Assembly: GCA_021807225.1 (NCBI GenBank)
Contig: JAKAPI010000004.1
Span: 1-53,731, forward strand
Direction: 5' to 3'
DNA: 53,731 nucleotides
Origin: an archaeon
GTDB taxonomy: Archaea; Thermoproteota; Nitrososphaeria; Nitrososphaerales; UBA183
The notes under the pieces are model-generated. The model ran no database searches, had not been told where the DNA came from, and was given only the letters and a program-made list of their open reading frames with translations. This document shows, in pieces, positions 24,986 to 33,218 of the stretch (position 1 is the stretch's first letter; each line of letters starts with the position of its first letter). A program made the position numbers and the translations under genes.

Positions 24986-25932
24986 CATCATCACTTCAGA
25001 TGTCCCAGCTCTACGCAGAAGGGCTCTCCATCGACGAAATAGCCTCACAGACCGGAAGGTCCTATTACTATACAAGGGAGAAGCTCCTCGAATCAGGCAT
25101 GGCACTGCGGAGCAAAGCAGAGGGCACCAGGCTCTATGTATCTCGACATCCGGAGTGGTCGAGGCAATTCGTCAAACACAGGGTTGTGGGCGGGGAGCCG
25201 CTGACAGAGACCAAGGTTCTCCTCCTCGCGATGATGGCGACGGAAGGATACACAGACGAAACTTCGTTCGGGTTCACCAATCGCCAAGACCTGTTGCACG
25301 CAGAATTCATTGGTCGGGTCAGAGACGTTTATGGTGACGTCCATGTTGGCCGAAACGGTCTCACTTCGAGGGTCTCAAGCATCGAAATTGCCAGGGACCT
25401 AGCAGGATTCCTACCATTCAAGACATTCAATGCCGAAGCCTTGAATTATATCATGAAATCGGCTTCAACGACTCCGAAGGTCCTTAGGGTCATCGCTGAC
25501 ACCGAGGGGGCATTCATCATCTCCATCAAGAAGGCAAAGCGCAATTTCACCGTAGAATCAAGAGTCGTGCTTGCGAGCTCTAATCCGCGGTTCACGGCCC
25601 AAATCGGAACCCTCCTGGACGCAGTGGGGATAGAGCACCGTGTCTCGTCCCTGGGCGCGATTATCTACAAGAAGAGCCAGATAGCCCGATTCATCGAAGG
25701 AGTAGGTTTCACCCCTGGCGTCAAGGTAGTCCGACGGAAGGGGGTTGTATCGAACTGGTACGGGGCTGAGAAGGCGGGCCTGCAGAATCTCTTCCTGAAG
25801 GTATCTTTCGAACAGAAGCGGGCACGCGCCATGGGTATCAGAGGGTGCTTCGCGGACTGCTTGACGAGAGACCAGACTTTTCGGCGGCTCCGGAGCTGGT
25901 ACGCCGAGGTCAATGGGGGTGGTGAATCCTGA
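24958..25932 (+). CDS. LAGLIDADG homing endonuclease inserted before top6B
   Basis: 310 residues from ATG 25000, or 324 if it starts at CTG 24958 in the duplicated top6B leader, which has GGAG 10 nt upstream. The first 40 residues form a helix-turn-helix (LYAEGLSIDEIASQTGRSYYYTREKLLE). Two LAGLIDADG-type helices follow: LLLAMMATEGYT, with FTN and a beta sheet after it, and LRVIADTEGAFIISI. Both keep the acidic residue (TEG, DTEG), so catalysis is plausible. Codon use and G+C are lower than in neighbours. It separates pno1 from topoisomerase VI genes. It is not a protein-spliced intein, since no Cys1 or HN motifs are seen. Confidence 0.8.
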   Translation: MSSRATFAETSSLQMSQLYAEGLSIDEIASQTGRSYYYTREKLLESGMALRSKAEGTRLYVSRHPEWSRQFVKHRVVGGEPLTETKVLLLAMMATEGYTDETSFGFTNRQDLLHAEFIGRVRDVYGDVHVGRNGLTSRVSSIEIARDLAGFLPFKTFNAEALNYIMKSASTTPKVLRVIADTEGAFIISIKKAKRNFTVESRVVLASSNPRFTAQIGTLLDAVGIEHRVSSLGAIIYKKSQIARFIEGVGFTPGVKVVRRKGVVSNWYGAEKAGLQNLFLKVSFEQKRARAMGIRGCFADCLTRDQTFRRLRSWYAEVNGGGES

Positions 25933-25956
25933 GCAGCAGAACTGCGTTCGCAGAAA
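25928..25956 (+). repeat. Second copy of the top6B leader sequence
   Basis: Begins CCTGAGCAGCAGA and is the direct-repeat partner of 24957-24985. It encodes the probable native N-terminus of topoisomerase VI subunit B. Confidence 0.7.
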
Positions 25957-27555
25957 TCTCGCCCTCTGAATTCTTTCTACCGTAATCGTGACCTCGCAGG
26001 CTTCACCAACCCTGCGCGGGCGCTCTACATGGCGGTAAGAGAACTGGTCGAGAACTCCTTCGACGCGGCGGAGCTGGCAGGCATAAACCCTGACGTCTAC
26101 GTGAGGATCATGGCGGAGAACCCCAACCCTGAGATCCCCGAACCCAAGCCCTACCGGCTCACTGTCGTTGACAACGGCCCTGGCGTGGCGCCGCAGCACG
26201 TCCCCAGCGCCTTCGGGAAGGTGTTCTACGGCTCGAAGTACGTCCTGAGACAGTCAAGAGGGATGTTCGGGCTCGGCGGCACCATGGCCATACTGTACGG
26301 CCAGATCACCACCAACCGGCCTGTGACGATAGTCTCCTCTCCCGACGGCAAGAGGAAGTACGGGTTCCAGATGATGATCGACATCAGCGAGAACAGGCCG
26401 ATGGTCCTGAAGCGCTTCAACAGCGACGCCGACGGGACCACGGGGACCAGGGTGGACATGATCCTCGAGGGGGACTACCTACGCTCTTCGCAAAAGATAG
26501 GGGACTACTTCAAGCAGACCGCCATGGTCGCGAGCTACGCCAACATCACCTTCGTCGACCCCCAGGGGCAGGTCACCTTCTACGAGAGGGCGACCACTTC
26601 CATGCCACCGCCACCGAAGGAGACACTCCCGCACCCCTACGGCGTAGACGTGGAGGCCCTCAAACGGATAATCAAACTATCGGAGGAGCACGACATGAAG
26701 ACGTTCATGGTCACCCACTTCCACAGGGTGGGGGACAAGATCGCTACCAAGTTCCTCGAATTCGCGGGCATCAGCCCTAGGCTCCCGCCCAAACGGCTGA
26801 ACACGAACCAGGTCGTCGCGATAGTGGACGCGCTGCAGCGGTTCCCCGACTTCCTCCAGCCCGACGCGGCTGTCCTCTCCCCCATCGGCGAGGATATCCT
26901 TCTCACGGGGATCAACAAGGAGCTCCAGCCCGAGTTCTCGACGGTGGTCACGAGGCCACCATCCTCCTACTCGGGGTTCCCCTTCCTCGTGGAGGTGGGG
27001 GTCGCCTACGGCGGCAAGGTCCTCCAGCCCGGGGTCAAGCTGTTCAGGTTCGCCAACAGGATCCCGCTGCTCTATGACGAAAGCTCCGACGTCAGCTTCG
27101 AGGTCCTCAACGAGGAGGTTGACTGGCGCAGGTATCACGTCCCCCAGGACGCCCCGGTGGGGGTGATCACCCACATCGCGAGCACCAGGATCCCCTACAA
27201 GACGGTGGGGAAGGAGTACATCGCCGACAGGCCCGAGATCCAGAGGGAGATCAGGAACGCCGTGAGGGAGGCGCTGAGGCGCCTAGGCATCTTCCTGTCG
27301 AAGAAGGGGAGCATGGAAGCGGTCCAGCGGAAGATGAACATCTACGGGAAGTACCTGCCTCTCATCGCCCAGTTTTCGACCGAGCTGGCGGGGAAGACGA
27401 CCCCGCCGGACTACAAGAGGCTGATCGGCGAGGGCGGGATGGTAGTAGAAGAAAACGAGGCGGCAGCCGCCGAGTCGGAAGCCGCAGGAGGAGTGGAGAA
27501 TGCCAGCAAAGAAGAAGGCGACCAAGAAACAATCGACAAGTACGGCGGAAGCTAG
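25929..27555 (+). CDS. top6B: DNA topoisomerase VI subunit B (5' end frameshifted)
   Basis: GHKL ATPase subunit of the type IIB topoisomerase. From ATG 26029 there are 508 residues starting MAVRELVENSFDA, which already lies inside the ATP site. Sequence before it restores the conserved start: LSSRTAFAEISPSEFF in one frame, then YRNRDLAGFTNPARALY in the next, so one extra T in the TTT at 25974-25976 breaks the reading frame. The ATP motifs NSFDA, VVDNGPGV and GMFGLGG and the transducer domain are intact. The only start-like codon in the upstream frame is CTG 25929, overlapping the endonuclease TGA. It overlaps top6A by 56 nt. Real frameshift or sequence error cannot be told here. Confidence 0.88.
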
Positions 27556-28615
27556 GCAGAGCACCGTCCAGGGGCTCCTGAAGGACCTCGGGGGGAGCAT
27601 CTACGGCGACCTGGACGAGGGGCGCTTCCCCAGCCTGACGCTGGCCAGCAGGTCGGTCCGCAACATAGTCTACGACAAGAAGCTCCAGCAGTTCGTCCTC
27701 GGTCCGACCACCGTGAAGAAGTCGTCGGGGAACATCAAACACATCCGCCCGTTCACACAGCTGGTGTGGCTCGCCTACTTCGCGAAGAAGCTGGTGGACG
27801 AGAAGCGGACCTCGACCCTGAGAGACGTCTTCTACTCCGCCCAGGCCTTCAACGTCGAGTTCCAGGACCAGGCCGAGTCGGACGAACTGATCACCGACCT
27901 GGAGGTGCTCATGCAGATGGCCCGCGAAGGGATGAACATCTACCCGGAGGAGAGGAGCGCGATCTTCGGCGACATGAAGATCGAGTACACCGTCCCCGGA
28001 TATGAGGGGAGGCTCGCAGACCTCTCAGCCAACCCGGACGGCGTCATGATCGGGCCTGCGCTCACCACCGCCGAGTTCAGGGACACGGACGCTGAGATGG
28101 TCCTTGCGATCGAGAAGGGCGGCCTCTTCACCAGGTTCATCGAAGAGAGGGTCCATCAGAAGTACAAGGCGATCCTGATCAACACAGCGGGCCAGCCTCC
28201 GAGGTCCACCCGGTACCTGATTCGCCGCCTCAACCAGGAGCTCGGCCTGCCGGTGGGGATACTCTGCGACGCCGACCCCTGGGGGGCGCACATAGCCATG
28301 GTCATCAAAAGCGGGAGCGCGAACGCGGCCCACCTCAGAGAGCTGACCACCCCCAACGCCGTCTGGCTGGGGGTCTACGCCAGCGACATCCAGAAGTACA
28401 AGCTCCCTTCGGACAAGCTCACCGAGGTCGACGTCAAGAGGCTCTACGAGCTGAAAGCGGACCCCCGCTACACGGAGAAGATGTGGCACGAAGAGCTCGA
28501 GACATTCCTGAAGTACAAGCGGAAGAGCGAGCAGGAGGCATTCGCCAGGTACGGGCTCAGCTACATCGTGGACACCTACCTCCCTGAGAAGCTCCAGATG
28601 ATGAAGAGCTCCTAG
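27500..28615 (+). CDS. top6A: DNA topoisomerase VI subunit A
   Basis: 371 residues. Catalytic Tyr112 lies in STLRDVFYSAQ, equivalent to the Spo11 RDIFYS motif. The Toprim fold shows its Glu in LAIEKGGLFTRF and DxD in GILCDADPWGAHIAMV. Subunit A makes the double-strand break and subunit B drives strand passage. The basic N-terminus (MPAKKKATKK) overlaps the acidic 3' end of top6B. Length and motifs are normal, so the DNA-cleaving subunit appears intact. Confidence 0.96.
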   Translation: MPAKKKATKKQSTSTAEARQSTVQGLLKDLGGSIYGDLDEGRFPSLTLASRSVRNIVYDKKLQQFVLGPTTVKKSSGNIKHIRPFTQLVWLAYFAKKLVDEKRTSTLRDVFYSAQAFNVEFQDQAESDELITDLEVLMQMAREGMNIYPEERSAIFGDMKIEYTVPGYEGRLADLSANPDGVMIGPALTTAEFRDTDAEMVLAIEKGGLFTRFIEERVHQKYKAILINTAGQPPRSTRYLIRRLNQELGLPVGILCDADPWGAHIAMVIKSGSANAAHLRELTTPNAVWLGVYASDIQKYKLPSDKLTEVDVKRLYELKADPRYTEKMWHEELETFLKYKRKSEQEAFARYGLSYIVDTYLPEKLQMMKSS

Positions 28616-28670
28616 GCTTCACGGCGGCTAACTGCTAAATACCCTGACCAGTCTGGCCGAAAAGACAGCC

Positions 28671-28880
28671 TTGACGTTCACAGCGCAGCAGTCCAGGGTC
28701 GACGCCCTCGTCAGGCTCCTGGGCCTCATCGTGCTGGCCTTCGGCCTGCTGATGCTCTACTACACCTACGCGAACGCCGACGCGGCGGGCATAGCGCCTG
28801 AGATAATCACGGTGAACTACTCGCTGGGGATACTCCTCTCCGTCGTAGGGCTCTTCGCCACTTTCTCGAAGTTCAAGTGA
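28671..28880 (+). CDS. Small two-helix membrane protein
   Basis: 69 residues from TTG 28671, with hydrophobic segments at about 15-32 (LVRLLGLIVLAFGLLMLYY) and 49-65 (YSLGILLSVVGLFATF). I do not recognise the family. The stop TGA overlaps the GTG start of the inositol phosphate synthase gene (GTGA), so the two are probably translated together. An accessory or unrelated membrane role cannot be told from sequence. Confidence 0.6.
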   Translation: MTFTAQQSRVDALVRLLGLIVLAFGLLMLYYTYANADAAGIAPEIITVNYSLGILLSVVGLFATFSKFK

Positions 28881-29926
28881 CAGGTTTGCCAATCAAGATA
28901 GCGGTGGCCGGGGTCGGCAACTGCGCCTCGGTGTTCGTGCAGGGGATCAGGTTCTATTCTGGCGACGAGCGCAAGGGCCTCTGGCACCCCAACATAGCCG
29001 GCTTCAAGGCCAAGGACGTCCAGGTCGTAGCTGCCTTCGACATCGACGCCCGGAAGGTGGGCCTCGAGCTGTCCAAGGCGCTGCTCGCGCCTCCGAACGT
29101 CGCAAGGCGCTACCTGTCGCTGCCAAGGTCCAAGGTCATCGTCGAGCCCGGCATCACGAGGTCAGACGTCGCGCCGCACCTCAGCGGGGCCAGGCTGGAA
29201 AGGTCCAGCTCTGAGGACGTGTCAAAGAAGCTCGAAGCCGCTGGGGCAGACATGTTGGTGAACCTAATCTCCTCCGGCTCCAGCGCGTCATCGGAGGAGT
29301 ACGCCCGGGCGGCCCTGAAGGCGGGGATCGGGTTCATCAACTGCACGCCCGCCCTGGTCCTCAGGAACAACAAGCTCGTCGCCGACTTCCAGAAGGCGAA
29401 GCTTCCGCTCATCGGGGACGACCTCATGAGCCAGTTCGGGGGGACCGTCTTCCACAAGGGGCTCCTTGGGCTGCTCGTCAAGAGGGGGGTCAAGATCTCG
29501 AAGAGCTACCAGCTTGACGTGGGAGGCGGGTCAGAGACCGAGAACACCATCAACGAAGAGATCAAGATGGCGAAGAGGGCGGTGAAGACCGACTCCGTGG
29601 CCACCGAGGTCCCCTACAAGTTCGAGACCATAGCCGGCACAACCGACTTCGTAGACTACATGGGGAACGACAGGACGAGCTACTTCTGGTTCGAGGGGAA
29701 CTCATTCCTTGACAGCGGCATCTCAGTCGACGTGTACCTGAGATCCACCGATGGCGCGAACGCAGGGAACGTCCTGCTCGACGTGGTCAGGGCCACATAC
29801 CGCTCCATGAAGGTCGGAAAGCTGGGGACCATGGGTGAAATCTGCGCCTATGGCTTCAAGTCTCCGCCCAAGCCCGCGCCCTTCGAAGAGGCCTACACCA
29901 AATTCGCCGCGCTCTACGTCCGCTGA
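28877..29926 (+). CDS. ino1: Myo-inositol-1-phosphate synthase
   Basis: 349 residues from GTG 28877. The NAD site IKIAVAGVGNCASVFVQGI, AAFDIDARKVGLELSKAL, LISSGSSASSEEYARAALKAGIGFINCTP and GDDLMSQFGGTVFHKGLLGLL are diagnostic of the archaeal/actinobacterial form. It converts glucose-6-phosphate to inositol-1-phosphate, the head-group precursor for archaeal phosphatidylinositol-type lipids and, in some species, inositol-based solutes. Confidence 0.95.
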   Translation: MTGLPIKIAVAGVGNCASVFVQGIRFYSGDERKGLWHPNIAGFKAKDVQVVAAFDIDARKVGLELSKALLAPPNVARRYLSLPRSKVIVEPGITRSDVAPHLSGARLERSSSEDVSKKLEAAGADMLVNLISSGSSASSEEYARAALKAGIGFINCTPALVLRNNKLVADFQKAKLPLIGDDLMSQFGGTVFHKGLLGLLVKRGVKISKSYQLDVGGGSETENTINEEIKMAKRAVKTDSVATEVPYKFETIAGTTDFVDYMGNDRTSYFWFEGNSFLDSGISVDVYLRSTDGANAGNVLLDVVRATYRSMKVGKLGTMGEICAYGFKSPPKPAPFEEAYTKFAALYVR

Positions 29927-30042
29927 GTAGCCCCTTCCTTCGAGTCCTGAGAACTTGGTGTCCTCGGGCGTTACTGACCCTCAGGGAGCAAGACCGCAGC
30001 TTGGGCCTGGTGGGGCATCGACCCTCCATCGAAAGGTTTGAA

Positions 30043-30504
30043 ATGTCGAACTCCCCTCCAGAGGCTTGGACGATGAAGCTGGAGAAGGTCGGCAGGCTCG
30101 AGTTGACCTACACCGATATGGACGAAGAGCTTTCGTATCAGGACGGGGGGCAAGTCTATGGGATCCTCACAGGAAAACTCGAGGCAGGTGAGCTGGAGGG
30201 GACGCTCCACACGACCAATCTCGCCCGTCAGCGCCCGGACGGAGTGTTCACTCCCACCCTACGGGGGCTCTTGACCACATCCCAGGGAGCAAAACTGTTC
30301 TTCACCATGGACGGACTCTCCCTCCGTGACCCCAAAGCCAATCCTCCAAGGCGTCAGGTAGTCGCTGGAATCACGTTTTGGACAGCCGACCCCAAGTTTA
30401 GGAGTTGGAACGACGTCTACCTTGTCGCAGAGCTGGAGGGCAGGGCAGTAGGCAACGCGTGGGGAGTGGTCGGCAACCTGTACCAGTGTATCCCGGAACT
30501 GTGA
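30043..30504 (+). CDS. DUF3237-like protein
   Basis: 153 residues from ATG 30043. The order of strands and motifs (LEKVGRLELTYTDMDEELSYQDGGQVYGILTGKLEAGELEGTLH, then TPTLRGLLTTSQGAKLFFTMDGLSLRD and VVAGITFWTADPKFRSWNDVYLVAELEGR) resembles the DUF3237 beta-barrel family, whose function is unknown. An in-frame start at 30001 would add 14 residues. The coding region is less G+C-rich than the flanks. A run of Ts about 30 nt after the stop (around 30534) may end transcription. Confidence 0.6.
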   Translation: MSNSPPEAWTMKLEKVGRLELTYTDMDEELSYQDGGQVYGILTGKLEAGELEGTLHTTNLARQRPDGVFTPTLRGLLTTSQGAKLFFTMDGLSLRDPKANPPRRQVVAGITFWTADPKFRSWNDVYLVAELEGRAVGNAWGVVGNLYQCIPEL

Positions 30505-30653
30505 ATGCCGAGTTATTTCCACTGCCTGTCGGACCTTTTTGGGCCTCTCTTGCGTTTTGACAGGCAGATCCAACTACCACAGGCGTCATGCCCTGGCGTA
30601 GTAAGACCGAGGCTATTCTGCCAAACGGCGTCAATTCTAGGTTAATCGACGAG

Positions 30654-30742
30654 CGGCGACGGTCGGACTCGAACCGACGACCAATTGGTCTCCGCCTGGC
30701 GGGTTAACAGCCAATTGCTCTACCACGCTGAGCTACGTCGCC
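30654..30742 (-). tRNA. tRNA-Asn (anticodon GTT) with a 15-nt canonical intron
   Basis: Acceptor GGCGACG (30742-30736) pairs with CGTCGCC (30661-30655). D arm GCTC-AGCGTGGTA-GAGC; T arm GTCGG-TTCGAGT-CCGAC. The anticodon stem ATTGG/CCAAT encloses 22 nt instead of 7: CTGTTA, about 15 nt, then A, so an intron sits at the usual position after base 37. The anticodon is GTT. Confidence 0.92.
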
Positions 30743-30810
30743 GCGTTTCGACGGGCAATGAAGTGCGCTCAAAAACGTTGTTTATACCCCAATCCGGCCT
30801 CCGGGGCATC

Positions 30811-31260
30811 ATGGGAGGGCCTACACCGGCTGACGGCAGAAGGGAAGTCGAGGGGGTGGTGCGGGCCTTCTTTGAAGCGGGCAAGAACAAGGATTTGACG
30901 GCTCTTGCGGACTTCCACGCGCCCAGGGAACTCTTCACGAAGTTCGACGAGAACCCCCCTTACACGCGCCAGAACTCCGAGGAGGCGTTCGTCTACGAGC
31001 AGGCCGCTTTCGCGAACATCTCCGACTACCGGTATTCCATCGACGACCTGCGAGTAGACCTCCTTGGCGAGTCTGCGGTGGCTACGTTCTACCTCACCTA
31101 CGGCGGGATGTTCGTGAACGACTACTCGTTCGAAGGCTCCCCCGTCAGCGGGAGGGCGCGGGTGTCCATGGTCCTGGTAAGGACGCCGAGGGGGTGGAGG
31201 ATCGCCCACGAGCACTTCAGCAGATATCCCGACTGGGTCGGCCCCAAGCCCAAGGGCTAG
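30811..31260 (+). CDS. NTF2-like (SnoaL/DUF4440-type) protein
   Basis: 149 residues from ATG 30811; an earlier ATG lies inside the tRNA-Asn region and is rejected. A TATA box TTTATA at about 30780-30786 is 25 nt upstream. An N-terminal helix (EGVVRAFFEAGKNKDLTALADFHAP), then curved beta strands ending VSMVLVRTPRGWRIAHEHFSRYPDW, is the cone-shaped NTF2 fold seen in SnoaL and DUF4440 proteins. Those range from isomerases to ligand-binding proteins, so the role is open. Confidence 0.75.
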   Translation: MGGPTPADGRREVEGVVRAFFEAGKNKDLTALADFHAPRELFTKFDENPPYTRQNSEEAFVYEQAAFANISDYRYSIDDLRVDLLGESAVATFYLTYGGMFVNDYSFEGSPVSGRARVSMVLVRTPRGWRIAHEHFSRYPDWVGPKPKG

Positions 31261-31299
31261 CGCCACCGTTATCTATCGAACCTGCGTCCGCATGGGGGC

Positions 31300-31599
31300 T
31301 TGGCCCTGGACTTGTTTGACGCCTGGTACTTCATCTTGGGCCTCCTCCTAGCCAACGGAGTCCCTCACTTCGTGTTCGGGCGCGCCGGGAAGTTGTTCCG
31401 GAGCCCCTTCGGCAGGAGGTCACCCCCGAAGGTCAACGTTGCGTGGGGGTCGGCCAATTTCCTCGCCGCCACGGCAATCGGCCTGGTGGTGGCGTACGCC
31501 GGCCTCTACGACTCGTACTCGCTGCTCTTCCTCCTCCTTGGCTTCTGGCTGATGGTGCTGAACTTTGGCTTCTCCATCAACAGGTTCCTGAACGAATAG
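31300..31599 (+). CDS. Small membrane protein of unknown function
   Basis: 99 residues from TTG 31300. Hydrophobic segments lie near 6-24 (DAWYFILGLLLANGVPHFVF), 48-67 (GSANFLAATAIGLVVAYAG) and 72-92 (SLLFLLLGFWLMVLNFGF), with a basic loop between the first two. No family is recognised. It ends 4 nt before the convergent membrane-protein gene. Confidence 0.65.
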   Translation: MALDLFDAWYFILGLLLANGVPHFVFGRAGKLFRSPFGRRSPPKVNVAWGSANFLAATAIGLVVAYAGLYDSYSLLFLLLGFWLMVLNFGFSINRFLNE

Positions 31600-31603
31600 G
31601 CCC

Positions 31604-32608
31604 TCACGCACCCGAGGTGATCCTTGACGGCTGCCGCCACCAATGGTACAGGATGACCGCCACGACCGCAATCCTTCCATAGATCGTGAAGCCCATGAGC
31701 TCCGAGGTCACCGGGATGTTGAACAGCCCGCCCTGGAACGTGAACAGGACGGTCGAACCTTGGAACCCGAGCTGGCCCTCGATCCAGGGGAGCAGGGCCC
31801 TGTGGAATCCAAACAGTAGGTCTCCCACGAAGAAGTACCCTACGTCGTTCATCAGCGACACCAACAGACCCAGGCTCAGGGCAAGCTGCCAGTCCTTGAA
31901 CCCCTGGAACACGATCAGAACCCCGAACGGGGCCATGTAGGTCATCACCAGCCAGATGTGGTAGGCAGGGGCGCTCGTCCCGTACAAGTCCACCCAGTTG
32001 ATGAGCACCAGGCCGTAGAAGGCGGAGAAGAGGATGAGCTTGAGCAGGGTCATCTGCCTGACATCTGTCGGCCTCAGCCCCCACACTATCATCTCGATCC
32101 CGTTCAAGAAGACGATTACTCCCAACAAAGGCACCAACGTCAGCGCCGCGATGTTGGGGATGATGACGGCCCCCACCGCCAGCAACATCGTAAGCGCGCC
32201 CATGAGCAGCGCAGACCCCCTCAGCCAGGCAGGGTGCCCCCTCTTGGTCGAATGCAGGACCCTCCCCAGACCCTGGATTGCCAGGGTGATGGCGAGGAGA
32301 AAGACGAGGGTCTCGAAGCTCATCCCTGGCAGGACTATCCCGACTGCGAGCAAGGCGGCGGTCAGCAGCCCCCCTCCCAGGAGGCCGAGGGACTCGAGGC
32401 GCGCCAGCCCCTTTCGGAAGCCTCCGCTGACCATCATCCTCACGGCGCTGAAGACCAGCGCCACAGAAAGCAGGAGGACCAGCTCTGAGGTCTGATAGTC
32501 AAGGTTGGCAAGAACAACCACGGACACCACCACCGACGCAAGCCCCAGGATCACCTCGGAGAGCCTGAGCCAGTGGGGCGGGGCTGCGCTGTCTGGATTG
32601 AGCGTCAT
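31604..32608 (-). CDS. Polytopic membrane protein, HdeD/DUF308-like in part
   Basis: 334 residues with about ten hydrophobic segments. The first 190 residues show repeated helix pairs separated by short Gly/Pro turns (VVVLANLDYQT..., IVLPGMSFETLVFLLAITLAIQGLGR, VIIPNIAALTLVPLLGVIVFLNGIEMI), the pattern of DUF308/HdeD proteins. The last 140 residues, with YHIWLVMTYMAPFGVLIVFQGFKDWQLALSLGLL, differ from that family. Function unknown. Confidence 0.6.
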   Translation of the reverse strand: MTLNPDSAAPPHWLRLSEVILGLASVVVSVVVLANLDYQTSELVLLLSVALVFSAVRMMVSGGFRKGLARLESLGLLGGGLLTAALLAVGIVLPGMSFETLVFLLAITLAIQGLGRVLHSTKRGHPAWLRGSALLMGALTMLLAVGAVIIPNIAALTLVPLLGVIVFLNGIEMIVWGLRPTDVRQMTLLKLILFSAFYGLVLINWVDLYGTSAPAYHIWLVMTYMAPFGVLIVFQGFKDWQLALSLGLLVSLMNDVGYFFVGDLLFGFHRALLPWIEGQLGFQGSTVLFTFQGGLFNIPVTSELMGFTIYGRIAVVAVILYHWWRQPSRITSGA

Positions 32609-32646
32609 CGGCGACCCTTGGACCCGGCTGTTAACTAAGATTGGTG

Positions 32647-32754
32647 TGGGCCCGGCCGGATTTGAACTGGCGACCGACCGGTCTCTCCAGGGTACGCCCG
32701 TATGAGCCGGTCGCTCTAACCGAACTTCTCGCTCGGGCTCTGAGCTACGGGCCC
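32647..32754 (-). tRNA. tRNA with anticodon CAT and two introns (Met or Ile2)
   Basis: Acceptor GGGCCCG (32754-32748) pairs with CGGGCCC (32654-32648), discriminator A at 32647. The D stem GCTC/GAGC encloses 25 nt instead of about 10, consistent with a roughly 15-nt D-loop intron. The anticodon stem ACCGG/CCGGT encloses 25 nt: CTCATA, about 18 nt, then A, a canonical-position intron. The T stem has one A-C mismatch. CAT could be elongator Met or the Ile tRNA read through agmatidine; sequence alone does not decide. Confidence 0.85.
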
Positions 32755-32838
32755 ACTTTCGCCGCTCCCCGGCTGCTGCCTTTAAGCGGCTCGGCTAAGC
32801 GTAAATAGCCCCGAAAACAGTCAAATTCCAGTAACACA

Positions 32839-33135
32839 GTGAGCAAGGACCAAGACGAAGGGTTCGAGGACATCCTGGCCGAGCTCGACCGCGAGGAGGC
32901 AAGGGTAAAGATCAGGATGGAGATGCGCCGCTTCGGAAAGCCGACCACCGTGATAGAGGGCATCAAAATGAGCGACAAGGACCTCCACGAGCTCAACTCG
33001 AAGATGAAGCGGGCCCTCGCTACCGGAGGGACCGTGAAGGACGGGATAATGATCCTCCAGGGAGACCACAGAGAGAGCGCCGCGAAGATGCTCAAGGAGA
33101 ACGGCTTCTCTGAAGGGGCCATCGAGGTAATCTAG
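32839..33135 (+). CDS. Translation initiation factor aIF1 (SUI1 family)
   Basis: 98 residues from GTG 32839. An acidic N-terminal helix precedes the SUI1 domain: RVKIRMEMRRFGKPTTVIEGIKMSDKDLHELNSKMKRALATGGTVKDGIMILQGDH. The basic loop and the GTVKDG-ILQGDH segment are highly conserved. It monitors start-codon selection on the small subunit. It stands alone, separated from tRNA (-) upstream and the nuo operon downstream. Confidence 0.94.
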   Translation: MSKDQDEGFEDILAELDREEARVKIRMEMRRFGKPTTVIEGIKMSDKDLHELNSKMKRALATGGTVKDGIMILQGDHRESAAKMLKENGFSEGAIEVI

Positions 33136-33171
33136 GCGCCTCCGCCGCGTCTCATCTGCTCGACCCATCTC

Positions 33172-33188
33172 AAACTTTTAAAGGGTAA
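33172..33188 (+). promoter_or_regulatory. TATA box of the nuo operon
   Basis: AAACTTTTAAAGGGTAA stands out as AT-rich in the 83-nt gap before nuoH and ends about 30 nt before its ATG. The inner CTTTTAAAG is a near-palindrome. No other AT-rich box occurs before nuoH. Confidence 0.45.
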
Positions 33189-33218
33189 TTCAAGGCGCCG
33201 CCTACAGGCGGAGTCATA

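Noticed and set aside
24957..25956. Insert at top6B as an intein or a spliced intron
   Set aside because: There is no intein Cys/Ser1 or C-terminal HN, and joining the two leader copies at any point does not repair the downstream frameshift, since the first copy lacks the EFF-coding bases.
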